A stretch of DNA of 64,000 bases, from NCBI RefSeq assembly GCF_030815865.1, contig NZ_JAUSXI010000001.1, forward strand, positions 558,001 to 622,000, read 5' to 3'. The stretch is from Arthrobacter globiformis. GTDB taxonomy: Bacteria > Actinomycetota > Actinomycetes > Actinomycetales > Micrococcaceae. Below the pieces are notes generated by a model, which saw only the letters and a program-made list of their open reading frames with translations, was not told the DNA's origin and searched no databases. Below are positions 25,382-35,486 of the stretch, one piece after another. The translations under genes and the position numbers were made by a program. The stretch's first letter is position 1, and each line of letters starts with the position of its first letter.

Positions 25382-28045
25382 TTACTTTCCGTTCTTGGCC
25401 GGCACCTGCGCTGCCTTGAACATGGACTGGCTGAGCGGCGTGACAGACAGCGATTTCAGCCGGGCCGTTCCCCCTTCAGCGAATAGCGCCACCTGGTTGG
25501 CGCCCTGTTCCGGGAAGACCTGGTCCGTGATGGTCCGCAGGCCGTCCTGCGCGAATACCTCCACCGAGGACCTGTCGACGTAGATCCGCAGCGTCACGTA
25601 GCCGCTGGCATCCACGGCTACCGGTGCGGAGTCAACCGAGGCGAAGAGCGGATGGAAGTCCGTGCTGCCGGAATTGCTCCGGTCGACATACAGTTCTCCT
25701 GATGCCTTGTCGTACCCGATGACTGTGGACTTGCTGCCGTTCCCCAGCACCGTGATTCCGGCCTTGGCTGCTGTACCGGGGGCGAAGGTCACGTCGATCC
25801 GCTGGACATCGCCGGAGGCTGCAGGCGGCAGCACGTGCGTGCCGGCAGCGATGGTTCGGGCCCGCTTTTCGGCGTAGCTTTCCTTCCCGGCGAGGCCATC
25901 CACCTGCTGGACAGCCTTTTGCGTCAGCCGCGGACCGCTGGCCGTCTGCGTCAGGGCAACTTCGCGGGGCAGGGACATGGCGCTGCGCCATGGCGAGGTG
26001 GGAATGCTGTTGGCATAGTCCCAGTTGTTCATCCAGCCGAGCATGATGCGCTTGCTCTTCGGCATGTTGTTGAAGGACACGGACGCGTAGTAGTCCCGGC
26101 CGTAGTCCAGCCAGTCGTAGGTCTGCACCCGCGGCGTGGCAGGCCGTGGCGAGGCAACAAACTCGTCCGCCAGGATGTGGCCCCAGCCGAAGCGGTTGTT
26201 GTCCACCACCCGGATGCTGGCCTGCCGCCCCTTGAACTCGGAAACGTTCCACGACGCCCAGTCCAAAACCTCGCTGTTGGCGCCGGTGGCCGTCCTGACC
26301 ACCTTGCCGTCCACCACGAGATTGACGGTGGTCTCATCGGAACGGGGCACGGCGGCCTGGTCCGTCAGCATGACATGGTCCAGGGTTAGGTGACCCCAGC
26401 CGCCGGTGGCCTGGTCCACGACCCGCAGCTGTGCCTGCTGGCCCGAGAATTCGGCCACGTCCCAGCCCTTCCAGTTCAGGGCGCCGGCGTCGTCACCGGC
26501 AAGGCTGCGCACCACGTTCCCGTTCACCAGGAGCTGGACTTCCAGCGTCTGCCCGGAGCCCGCCGTGCGGTGTCCGCCGCCCACCAGCATGCTCATGAAG
26601 TTCCGGTTCACCGTGAACGACGGCGACGTCAGGGTTCCCTGCCTGTCGTCGCCGGGCGCTCCTCCCGTATCGAACGTGTTGATCCGCTTGGCGCCGATAT
26701 AGAAGTCGCCGCCGGAGGTTGCCGGCTGGAACGCCGGTGCCAGATCCCCGGTTCCCGTCCACCCGGCGTCAGCCAGAGTTGAGCCGTCCGCTACCTCAAA
26801 GCCGTTGAACAGCAGGTCCCCGGGCGGCGGGGTGTTGTCCAGCTTGTCCGAGACCCGCGGATGCTGTCCGCCGCCCACCAGGAAGTTGAGGTAATCGCTG
26901 TCCACGGTGAACTGCGGCGAGTTCATCGAGCCCACCGGCCAGTCGCCGTCGTTGAATGAATTGATCAGGCCGGCGCCGGCAAAGCCGGTGACGCCGTTCT
27001 GCCCGGCGAGGGTGCCGGCCGCGGGTGCTCCGGCGAACGGGCCGTCCTTCGAGTTGCCGGGTTCGTTGTTCACCGTCCAGCCGCTGTACGTGCCTTCGTT
27101 GAAGCCTGCCAGGGGAGTGCCCGCGGGCAGTGCGTCACTGGCCTTCGTGGTCTCCGACGTGAAGGTGGTGCCGTCGAAATTGCCCACGAAATACTGCCCG
27201 GCCGAGCCTCCCGCCACGCCTCCGGGATTGATGTTGACCACCATCACCCATTTGACGTTCGCGGGGTCGCCGTCGACCGCAAGCGGGAACAGGTCGGGAC
27301 ATTCCCAGAGCCCGCCCGTGGCATTCGCGGGGCCGAACTCGCTGAGCTGCGTCCAGTCCTTGAGGTTGCCGGACTTGTACAGCACCACCTTGTGCTCGGT
27401 GGCCTCGACGGCGGCCATCACCCAGTAGCCGCCTCCGCCGGGGGAGTCGTACCAAAACACCTTCGGGTCGCGGAAGTTCGCCGAGTTGCGGTTGAGCACC
27501 GGGTTGCCGCTGTACTTGGTCCAGGTCTTGCCCTCATCCAGGCTGTAGGCGAGGGATTGCGCCTGCAGCCCCTTGTAGGGCGAGGCGTCCTTATAGGCGC
27601 TGGTGAAGATCGCCACCATGGGCGGGTTCTCGGCCGTGCCCAGGCCGGAGGTGTTGTTCTTGTCCACCACGACGCTGCCGGAGAAGATGTCCTGCTGGTC
27701 GTCTGTGGGGATGGCCAGCGGCTGCTCGTTCCAGTGCACCAGGTCTGTTGAGGTGGCATGGCCCCAGGACATGTTGCCCCACTGGTTGCCGGACGGATTG
27801 TGCTGGTAGTAGAGGTGGTAGACGCCCTTGTAGAACACCATTCCGTTGGGATCATTCATCCAGTTCTGCTGCGGCGTGTAATGGTAAGCCGGCCGGAACT
27901 GCTCGTCGCCGGAGCTCCCGGCCGCCGTCGCTGTTCCTGCTCCGCCCAGTACCGCGGCCAGGCTGAGACCTCCCACGGTCAGTGCGGTACATAGCTGTAG
28001 TCTTCGGAATTTTCGCTGGTGCATAGTGCTGGTCTCGCCCTTCAT
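25382..28045 (-). CDS. Secreted GH32 levanase/fructosidase with an internal beta-rich insertion
   Basis: Extracellular glycoside hydrolase family 32 enzyme of 887 residues, releasing fructose from levan, inulin or sucrose. Signal peptide about residues 1-42 (cleaved near ATAAGSS). Catalytic motifs: nucleophile Asp65 (WMNDPNG), Asp193 (FRDPKVF), acid/base Glu248 (ECPDLF). Roughly residues 310-635 interrupt the propeller before RDYYASVSFNN. This insert holds repeated modules: INSF...NFLVGGG and INTF...SMLVGGG, then two VVRSLAG/VVRTATG...GWGH units. A C-terminal beta-sandwich (ELYVDRSNSGS, DRSSVEVFAQDG) follows. Two operators of the neighbouring LacI regulator lie upstream. Confidence 0.95.
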   Translation of the reverse strand: MKGETSTMHQRKFRRLQLCTALTVGGLSLAAVLGGAGTATAAGSSGDEQFRPAYHYTPQQNWMNDPNGMVFYKGVYHLYYQHNPSGNQWGNMSWGHATSTDLVHWNEQPLAIPTDDQQDIFSGSVVVDKNNTSGLGTAENPPMVAIFTSAYKDASPYKGLQAQSLAYSLDEGKTWTKYSGNPVLNRNSANFRDPKVFWYDSPGGGGYWVMAAVEATEHKVVLYKSGNLKDWTQLSEFGPANATGGLWECPDLFPLAVDGDPANVKWVMVVNINPGGVAGGSAGQYFVGNFDGTTFTSETTKASDALPAGTPLAGFNEGTYSGWTVNNEPGNSKDGPFAGAPAAGTLAGQNGVTGFAGAGLINSFNDGDWPVGSMNSPQFTVDSDYLNFLVGGGQHPRVSDKLDNTPPPGDLLFNGFEVADGSTLADAGWTGTGDLAPAFQPATSGGDFYIGAKRINTFDTGGAPGDDRQGTLTSPSFTVNRNFMSMLVGGGHRTAGSGQTLEVQLLVNGNVVRSLAGDDAGALNWKGWDVAEFSGQQAQLRVVDQATGGWGHLTLDHVMLTDQAAVPRSDETTVNLVVDGKVVRTATGANSEVLDWASWNVSEFKGRQASIRVVDNNRFGWGHILADEFVASPRPATPRVQTYDWLDYGRDYYASVSFNNMPKSKRIMLGWMNNWDYANSIPTSPWRSAMSLPREVALTQTASGPRLTQKAVQQVDGLAGKESYAEKRARTIAAGTHVLPPAASGDVQRIDVTFAPGTAAKAGITVLGNGSKSTVIGYDKASGELYVDRSNSGSTDFHPLFASVDSAPVAVDASGYVTLRIYVDRSSVEVFAQDGLRTITDQVFPEQGANQVALFAEGGTARLKSLSVTPLSQSMFKAAQVPAKNGK

Positions 28046-28379
28046 CGCGCGTGCCTTCTGCCCTCCCCCTAATTGATGGGCGGGTAGACAACGTTGTCAG
28101 TGATTGGAACGCTAGGGGATGTCCACAAGACAAGTCAACGGATTCGACGCCCGCAGATAGTCCTGGTGTGCTAACCGCTTGAACCCTTGTGGGCCTGTGC
28201 CCGAGACGCCGCTGCCAGGCCCTGGTTGAGGTGCGCTGGCAAGGCGCCGTTGGCGGCAAGCCGCTGTAGCGGGCGCGCGAGACACCGTTGTCAGTCTCTA
28301 GTGAAGGTTGAGCGTCGCAGGCACCGAGCGCAGCCTTCAGTGTCGGAGTTCCCCGGATCACCGTTGCTAGGGTGGAATC
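28046..28379. promoter_or_regulatory. Divergent control region of levanase and lipoprotein, with two LacI-type operators
   Basis: This 334-bp intergenic region holds two matches to the fructose-regulator palindrome: AGACAACGTTGTCA at 28086-28099 (its central 12 bases are a perfect palindrome) and AGACACCGTTGTCA at 28280-28293. The first is 41 bp upstream of the levanase start. The second lies nearer the divergent lipoprotein gene and could support looping. No gene was seen in the region. Confidence 0.7.
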
Positions 28380-28718
28380 ATGAAACGCAGCCACCTCGCC
28401 ATGACCATGATTCCTCTTGTTGTCCTGCTGGCGGGCTGCGCCCAGGCCGGGGAGGCAGCCCAGAACGCGGCGAGCTCGGCGGTGTCCCAGGCTGCCAACG
28501 CGGCGGCCGAACAGGTAAAGGGGCAGATCTGCACCATCGTCGAGGACGGCCTGGTCAGCGCCTCGGACAAGGCGGCACTCGCAGGCCTTGTGGCCGGTGC
28601 CGAGACCGCTGGCGTGCCAGCCGAAATCGCCGGGCCCCTCAAGGCGATCGCCCAGGCCGGCGACCAGGTTCCCAGCGATTCCGTCGATGATCTTCAGAAG
28701 GCCTGTGCTGCCGCTTGA
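28380..28718 (+). CDS. Small putative lipoprotein
   Basis: A 112-residue protein with a lipoprotein signal peptide (IPLVVLLAGC, lipid-modified cysteine at residue 20), followed by an Ala/Gln-rich helix (AGEAAQNAASSAVSQAANAAA) and a C-terminal helical part with two further cysteines (GQICTIVEDG, LQKACAAA) that could form a disulphide. No function is recognisable. Stands alone between levanase and malQ. Confidence 0.75.
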   Translation: MKRSHLAMTMIPLVVLLAGCAQAGEAAQNAASSAVSQAANAAAEQVKGQICTIVEDGLVSASDKAALAGLVAGAETAGVPAEIAGPLKAIAQAGDQVPSDSVDDLQKACAAA

Positions 28719-28945
28719 GGCGTGGCCGCGGGAAGATCGTTAGCAGCAGATCACTATCAGGGCAGATCACCGCTCGGCCGATCGCCAGTAAGCACGACAC
28801 CCGCCCGGGTTTCTGCCCGCGGCGCCCGGGACAGTCAACGCAGCCTGCAATAATCGGAACCAGCAGTTGCGGGGCGCTGAAAACGGCCGGCCGCGACGGG
28901 CAGCAGCGTTAGTTTCGGGCCGATTACAGCAGACGAGGCGGATAT

Positions 28946-31177
28946 ATGAAGGCTCCCAGCCAGCAGCACGCGACTTCCCCTGAAACATCTTCCCCTGATC
29001 CCTCTCCCTCTGAAACACCGGCGGGCACCGGAACGCCGGTAACCAACACGGCGGTCAAGCCCGAGCTGCTGCGCTGGCTGGCGGAGGCCTACGGCGTTGG
29101 CACGTCCTACCAGGGGTGGGACGGGCAGCCGCATGATGTAGCGGCCGAAACCTTGATCCGCGTCCTGGCGGCGCTGGGAGTCAACGCCCGCACTGACCAG
29201 CTCATCGAGCACGAACTGGCCGAGGCGGAACTGGCGCCCTGGCGCCGGATGCTGCCGCCCGCCGTCGTTGTTCAGGAGGGCACGCCGGAGCAGGTGAGCG
29301 TCCATGTCCCGCACGGTTCGCCCGTCCGCATGTGGGCCGTCACCGAGGACGGACGCGAGCTGGAGGCCGTCCAGGAGGACGTCTGGGTGGAACCCCGCGA
29401 GGTGGACGGCATACTGACCGGCCGGGCCACCTTCGCCGTGCCTCAAAACACGGGCCTGGGGTGGCATACCCTGCGTGCCGAGGCGGCCGGAGTGGTTGCC
29501 GAGGCCACGCTGGTGGTGACTCCCGCCCGGCTTTCCACGGCAGCCGACCTTGAACAACGCAGGGGCTGGGGGCTGGCGACGCAGCTGTACTCCGTCCGTT
29601 CCAAGCGGTCCTGGGGTGTGGGCGATTTTGCCGACCTCGCCGAGCTCGCAGCGGTGGCCGGAGCCCGCGGGGCCGACTACGTGCTGGTCAATCCGCTGCA
29701 TGCGGCCGATCCCGTGCCGCCCCTGGAGCCGTCGCCGTATTCACCGTCGACCCGCCGGTTCTTCAACCCGCTGTACCTGCGGATCGAGGCCATTCCGGAA
29801 CTGGCGTACCTGAAGCCGAAGAAGCAGTCGCTGGTCCACAGCCTCATGAAGCAGGCGCGGAAGCTGAACAGGGATGCCATCAGGCTTGACCGGGACAAGG
29901 TCTACTCCGCCAAGCTGGCCGCACTGGAGCTGATCTTTGGGGTGCGCCGTTCGCCGTCGCGGCAGCTCGCGTTTGAGGACTACTGCCGCCGGGCCGGCGC
30001 CGGCCTGGATGACTTCGCCCTTTGGTGCGCGATCCGTGAGGATCTCGACGCCGATGACCCGTTTTGGGCCGACCCAACGGCTGCGCTCGGGTCGCCTTTG
30101 GCGGAGAAGCTCAGGGGTGAGCTGGCCGAACGGATTGAGTTCCACCGCTGGCTGCAGTGGCTCTGCGACGAGCAGCTTGAATCCGCGCAGCAGGCGGCGC
30201 GCAACGCCGGCATGCGCCTGGGCGTGGTGAACGACCTTGCCGTCGGCGTGGACCTCCAGAGTTCCGATGCCTGGACGCTCCACGGCGTCCTCGCTCCCGG
30301 CGTCAGCGTCGGTGCACCGCCGGACATGTACAACCAGCTGGGGCAGGACTGGCACCAGCCGCCATGGCACCCCACCCGACTCGCCGAGGCCGGCTACAAG
30401 CCGTTCCGGGAGATGCTCGCAACGGTGCTGCGGCACTCCGGCGGCATCCGGGTGGACCACATCCTCGGCTTCTTCCGGCTCTGGTGGGTGCCGGAAGGGA
30501 ACTCGCCAGCGGACGGCGCCTACGTCCGTTTCGACCACGACGCCATGATCGGCATCCTCGCTCTGGAGGCGCACCGTGCCGGCGCCGTGGTGATCGGCGA
30601 GGACCTGGGCACCTTCGAGCCGTGGGTCCGGGACTACCTCGCGGCCCGGGGCATCCTGGGCACCTCGATCCTGTGGTTTGAGAACGACGGCGACGCCCCG
30701 CTGCCGCCCGAACGGTACCGGCTGCAGGCGCTGTCCAGCGTGAACACGCACGACCTGCCGCCCACGGCCGGCTACCTCGCCGGCGACCACGTGACGCTCC
30801 GCAACGCGCTGGGGCTGCTGGAGCGTTCCGCGGAGGAGGAGCGCCTGGAGCACAATGCCAAGCTGGAGAAAATGATGGACCTGCTCCGGCAGCGCGGCCT
30901 CCTTTCGGCCAGCGACGCCGGCTCCGAGGAGGAGCGCATCGAGGCGCTGCACCGACTGCTCGCGCAGACCCCGTCCGTCCTTCTCGGGGTGGCCCTCGTG
31001 GACGCGGTGGGCGAACGGAGGGTTCAGAACCAGCCCGGGACCACCTCGGCCCAGTACCCCAACTGGCAGGTGCCGCTGGCTAACTCCGACGGGGACCCCG
31101 TGCTGATTGACAGCCTTGAGGGCGACGACAGGTTCAACTCCCTGCTCGCAGCGGTCGAGGAGGCCATGCGGGCCTGA
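28946..31177 (+). CDS. malQ: 4-alpha-glucanotransferase (amylomaltase)
   Basis: GH77 disproportionating enzyme transferring glucan segments between maltodextrins in the cytoplasm; 743 residues, the usual size for the actinobacterial long form with an N-terminal extra domain (about 1-190). The GH77 core begins at WGLATQLYSVRSKRSWGVGDFADL; catalytic-region motifs are SGGIRVDHILGFFRLWWVP (nucleophile Asp), VVIGEDLGTF (acid/base Glu) and SVNTHDLPPTAGY. AGGCGG precedes the ATG. It converges on a secreted alpha-amylase gene, a natural functional partner. Confidence 0.95.
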   Translation: MKAPSQQHATSPETSSPDPSPSETPAGTGTPVTNTAVKPELLRWLAEAYGVGTSYQGWDGQPHDVAAETLIRVLAALGVNARTDQLIEHELAEAELAPWRRMLPPAVVVQEGTPEQVSVHVPHGSPVRMWAVTEDGRELEAVQEDVWVEPREVDGILTGRATFAVPQNTGLGWHTLRAEAAGVVAEATLVVTPARLSTAADLEQRRGWGLATQLYSVRSKRSWGVGDFADLAELAAVAGARGADYVLVNPLHAADPVPPLEPSPYSPSTRRFFNPLYLRIEAIPELAYLKPKKQSLVHSLMKQARKLNRDAIRLDRDKVYSAKLAALELIFGVRRSPSRQLAFEDYCRRAGAGLDDFALWCAIREDLDADDPFWADPTAALGSPLAEKLRGELAERIEFHRWLQWLCDEQLESAQQAARNAGMRLGVVNDLAVGVDLQSSDAWTLHGVLAPGVSVGAPPDMYNQLGQDWHQPPWHPTRLAEAGYKPFREMLATVLRHSGGIRVDHILGFFRLWWVPEGNSPADGAYVRFDHDAMIGILALEAHRAGAVVIGEDLGTFEPWVRDYLAARGILGTSILWFENDGDAPLPPERYRLQALSSVNTHDLPPTAGYLAGDHVTLRNALGLLERSAEEERLEHNAKLEKMMDLLRQRGLLSASDAGSEEERIEALHRLLAQTPSVLLGVALVDAVGERRVQNQPGTTSAQYPNWQVPLANSDGDPVLIDSLEGDDRFNSLLAAVEEAMRA

Positions 31178-31202
31178 GCCGGAGTCGCCCTGCGGGCCGT
31201 GA

Positions 31203-31239
31203 GCCCGGGGTTACTGCCCGGCTGGCAGTAGCCCCGGGC
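31203..31239. terminator. Convergent hairpin between malQ and alpha-amylase
   Basis: Sixteen-base arms, starting GCCCGGGGTTACTGCC, with a single mismatch and a 5-base loop, between the two convergent stops. Lacks a T-run; strand-neutral terminator by position. Confidence 0.75.
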
Positions 31240-31242
31240 AAC

Positions 31243-34073
31243 CTAGCCGGCCGTGATGACATGCGTGGTGTGGTTGTACCGGAAGGTGACCGGGCCGCCG
31301 TCGTGGTTCAGCACGATGTTGGAACCGTTCGGAGCGCCATCGTGGCCGTAGTTCTCATCCCAGGAACCGTTGATGGCCGCCTTGAATTCGTACTGCCCTG
31401 CCGGAAGGTCCGCCGTGAGTTTCCACAGGCGGTCAGCCGGATCAAAGGCCATGAACGCCGCCTCACACCCCGGCTGCCAATCATCCGGGCAGCCCATCTC
31501 GCTGTTCAGGCTTCCCGCCACGGTCACCGATTCGGGCTGTGGTGCGGCACCAACCACCACTGTCCGGAGGCTGCTCACCACGTCTGAGCCGCTGAGTTTT
31601 GCCCGGTACTGGACCTCGGTTCCGTCGGCGAGGTTCAGGGCGGCCAGGTCGTCGACCACCGAGTACGAGGGCGATGACGCATCTTCGGAGCCGACGGCTG
31701 TCCAGGGCCCGCCCGCCACGCTGCGCTCAAACCGCACCACGTAGCTGGCCTTCTCAGGGTCCGCGGTGGCAACCACTTCCACGTTCCCCTGGACGGTGCT
31801 GCCCTCGTCCGGCTGCTGGATGGTCAGCACCGGATCCGGCACCACAGCGGACCGGGAAGCGCTGACGGACGTACGGCCGGCGTTGTTCAGGACGACCGCC
31901 CGGTACTCCACGGCAGTGCCGGGGTTCAGCCCCGAGACATCGTGGAACACCCGGTACGGTGCGGTGTCATCGGTGCCCACGCGCCCCCACTTGCCGTCTG
32001 GCGTCCTGGCCTCAAAGGTGACCTCGTAGAGCGAGCTGCCGTCGACGTCGGCCGTCACCTGGATGCGGCCGTTATCCCGGGTGGAGGTGGCGGTAGCCGC
32101 GGCGGAAACGGGGGCCTGCAGCGCGACGGCGGGCGCCGTCTTCTCGCGGGGGATCCGGCCGGAGGACTGGTAGACGACGGCGGACAGCGGCGGCACCGTG
32201 ACGGTCAGTTTGCCGTCGGCTGAGGTCTTGGAGTTTTCGGCGGCGTCGCCATAGATGAGGCTGTAATTGCGCTTGGCGATGTACGTGGGCACGGCGGCGG
32301 TCTGCGGTTCCTCGCTGTTGTTCAGCGCCACCACGTACTCGCGCTGGTCCTTGGCGTCCGTGCGGGAAAGGGCGTAGATGCCGGGCCCGTTCGAGGCGTA
32401 CCGGTGCTGGTGGGCGCCGTCGCGCAGGGCAGGGTGCTCCTTGGTCAGCTCCGCGAGTTCACGGATCTTGGTGTAGAGGGGATGCCCGGTGTTGAAGTTG
32501 TCGGTGGCGTGCGTGGCGTCCGTGCCGAGCAGGTCGTCGTCGAGGTAGTCGGGCACCTTGCTGGCGAACAGCGTCTGGCGGGCGTCCTGGTCCCCGCCGG
32601 GCCCTGTGAAGCCCTGCTCGTCCCCGTAGTAGACCACCGGGTTTCCGCGGGAAAAGTACATGAGCTCATGGGCGAGTTCGTCACGGGCCACGCGTTCGGC
32701 GTCGTCCGCGTCCGGGTTGTCGGTGCTGATGAAGCTGCCGATCCGGCCCATGTCGTGGTTCCCCAGGAAAGTGGGCAGCTGGTAGACGTTGGAATCCGCA
32801 TCGGTGTACCAGTCGTCGGCGGCGAAGAAGGTTTCCAGCTCTTTCGCGGTCTCACTTTTCGAGGCAAAATTCCGCGCCGCATCCTGGAACGGGAAGTCTA
32901 GGACCGCCTGCATCCTGTTGCGGGTAGTGAACTGCTCGTGTTGCTCTTGGAAGTATCGAAGACCTCGCCGAACATGAAGAACTCGTCCTTGCCGTAGGCC
33001 TTGGCGTAGGCGAGGACGTCGGGCCCGAACTGTTGCCAGAATTCGTCATTGACGTGCTTCATCGTGTCGATGCGGAACCCGTCCACGCCGAAGTCACGGA
33101 TCCACGTCTCGTAGATGTCCGTCATGCCGGCCACGACCGTCGGGTGTTCGGTGAACAGGTCGTCAAGGCCGAAGAAGTCGCCATAGAAGGAGTTCTCGCC
33201 GGCAAAGGTGGTGTCGCCGCGGTTGTGGTAGAGCGTCGGGTCGTTGAGCCACGCCGGAACCTTGAGGTTCTGTTCCGTTGGATCAAGCACGGGCGTGTAC
33301 GGGAAGGAGGTCCCGGCGTCGAGCTTGGGGAAGTCCGCGCGGCCGGCGAAGTCCCGGTCATCGAAGGCTTCGCCCGAGGCGGTGCGGTACGGCTCCTTGT
33401 CTTTGGAGACGTAGCCGGTGCGGGCGCCCTCCTTGTAGCCAATAACGTCCGCGGTGTGGTTGGTGATGATGTCGAAGTACACCTTCATACCGCGCGAGTG
33501 CGCCTCGCCGATCAGCGCTTTCAGTTCGGCGTTGGTGCCCAGGTGCGGATCGATCTGGGTGAAGTCCGTGACCCAGTAGCCGTGGTAGCCAGCGGAGTTG
33601 TCCTCGGGCTGGACCGCTTTGTTCTTGAAGCTCGGTGTCAACCAGATCGCCGTGGTTCCGAGCCCTTGGATGTAGTCGATCTTGTCCAGCAGGCCGTTCA
33701 GGTCTCCGCCGTTGTAGAAGCCCTTGCGGGTGGGGTCGAAGCCGGAGACCATCGGATCCGGCCCCAGGCCGCCCTGGTCGTTGCCGGCGTCGCCGTTGCT
33801 GAATCTGTCCGCCATGACGAAGTAGAAGTTCTCGCCGGTGACGGGCGTGCGGAGCGAATGGGCCCCTGTTCCCGGTTTAGTATCCGACGGCGGGCCCGGG
33901 GTTTTGGTGGCGGCTGCGGCTTGGGCGGGTGCCTTGGTTGGCAGGGCTGCCTGGGCGGGTACGGCCGACGCAGCCAGCAGGACGAGTGCGCTCGCCGCCG
34001 CCAGAGTTGTTCGGGCGGACTTGGTGGGAACGCCGGCGCGGCGCGGGGAATTCAGGCGGGGGACGGTGAGCAT
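31243..34073 (-). pseudogene. Secreted alpha-amylase (GH13), split by a frameshift
   Basis: A signal peptide (cleaved near AVPAQA) leads into a GH13 barrel: nucleophile Asp in DGFRIDTMKHV and acid Glu in FMFGEVFDT lie in the first frame, and the third catalytic Asp in FLGNHDMGRIG lies in the second. The break is near 32930-32945: the strand reads AACACGAGCAG where AACACGGAGCAG would restore N-T-E-Q-F-T-T-R-N-R-M-Q. So one G appears missing from a GG run. Downstream are two fibronectin-like or starch-binding repeats and a C-terminal CBM-like module (YEFKAAINGSWDENYG). Start ATG has GGAAGG. Decay or sequencing error cannot be separated here. Confidence 0.9.
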
Positions 34074-34230
34074 GTTGGACCTTCCGCAAAGCAACGCTGC
34101 TTGTCCGGGTGGGGATGCCCGGAATCCGTTGGGTGCCGACTCCTCCAAGGCAAGCCCATCCACCCGCCAGCTCCTGTGATGGAGCCGTATTGACGATGAC
34201 TAATCTTGTATTGGTTTTGTCGATTGCCGT

Positions 34231-35274
34231 TTAGCTTGCCACAATCAGGGCCGTGGGGGAACCCGCCACGAGGCGGTGAAGGGGGCCCTGCGGAAGGCCG
34301 GTCTTGGAGTCCAGGCGGAAGGTGGTGATGTCGTGGGAGCGCTCATGGGCTACGTGAAGCCATTCGCCGTGGACGAGGTGGTGACGGGGCCAGTCGCCGC
34401 CACTGGAGAAGTCGCAGACCGGGCTAAGCAGACTGCCCTCCGCCGATGGCGTCAGTTCCAGCACGCTGATGCGGTTGGATCCCCGTACGCCGACGTAGGC
34501 GAAGCGCCCGTCCGCCGACAAGGCAATTTCGGCCGCAGAGTCCCCGTCCTTGGCGCCGTCGGAGGTAGCGGGACCCTGGCTGACCAGTTCGAGCTTTCCT
34601 GATGACGAGGCGGCCCGGGCCGCAAAGACCTCGATGGAATACTCGGAGACCACGAACACCGTTCCATCGGGGTGCTGCACCAGGTGGCGGGGACCGCTGT
34701 CCTTCGGAAGCACCACCTCGTGGTCCAGCGCCAGGCCCGTCGCGGGGACGTGGTTCCACACGCGGAGGAGGTCGTGGCCGAGGTCGGTGGTCATGATGCG
34801 GCCGTCTGCCAGTACCAGGCTGGCGTGGGCCCGGCTGGGGCGATCGTCCTGGTGCGGATCGCTGGATGGTGCCGCCGGAAGGCGGCGGGCGATGCCGCCG
34901 TCGTCCGCCAGTTCGTAGAGCAACACTTGGCCGTCGCCCCAGCAGGCAACGATCAGGAACTTGCCCTGCGGATCGACGGTGACGTGGCAGGCAGCTTCGC
35001 CTGCCGGCCAGGGCTTGCCGACGGCTTCGAGGCCGAACTCTCCTCGCCGCCGGTACGCCTGAACGGTTTTGGCGTTCTCGCCGACGGCATAAACCATGGG
35101 CAGTGACCGGTGCGCGGCAACGAACGACGGCGAGTCCGCCTTTGCGGCGGTACCGCGCCAGGTGAGCGTCCCTTCAGCGTTGGCCGAGACCGCCCCGATG
35201 CCGGCCCCGTGGCCGCTGCTGTCCGCAGTGTAGGAGCCGGTCCAGATGAGCGTGTGGTTTTCGCTGTGGGTCAT
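34231..35274 (-). CDS. Seven-bladed beta-propeller lactonase-family protein (YbhE/Pgl-like)
   Basis: About 347 residues starting at MTHSENHTLIWTGSYTAD, with AGGATGG upstream. Repeated propeller-blade sequences occur, such as GEAACHVTVDPQGKFLIVACWGDG, SGPRHLVQHPDGTVFVVSEY, AEIALSADGRFAYVGVRGSN and GDWPRHHLVHGEWLHVAHE. These match the lactonase/6-phosphogluconolactonase (YbhE) family. No signal peptide, so probably cytoplasmic. Whether it hydrolyses 6-phosphogluconolactone or another lactone is not determined. Confidence 0.85.
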   Translation of the reverse strand: MTHSENHTLIWTGSYTADSSGHGAGIGAVSANAEGTLTWRGTAAKADSPSFVAAHRSLPMVYAVGENAKTVQAYRRRGEFGLEAVGKPWPAGEAACHVTVDPQGKFLIVACWGDGQVLLYELADDGGIARRLPAAPSSDPHQDDRPSRAHASLVLADGRIMTTDLGHDLLRVWNHVPATGLALDHEVVLPKDSGPRHLVQHPDGTVFVVSEYSIEVFAARAASSSGKLELVSQGPATSDGAKDGDSAAEIALSADGRFAYVGVRGSNRISVLELTPSAEGSLLSPVCDFSSGGDWPRHHLVHGEWLHVAHERSHDITTFRLDSKTGLPQGPLHRLVAGSPTALIVAS

Positions 35275-35486
35275 CGTTCCATCCTGCCAATAATTGCCGG
35301 ATTCGGCGTCGGATAACATGGATTTTTGCAGGCCCGGTTTGGGCACTGCACACGTTTGTAAATACGGGAGGTGAGAACAATTCACGCAATGCCAGCTTGG
35401 GTTCTTCCTGCCCGCCGCCGTACGGACCGCCAAGGCTAGTCGGACGTATGCACGGAGCGCCCATCATTCAACCGAAGGACGCATCC

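Noticed and set aside
29741..30952. Minus-strand frame of 403 codons within malQ
   Set aside because: Antisense shadow; malQ has complete GH77 motifs on the plus strand.
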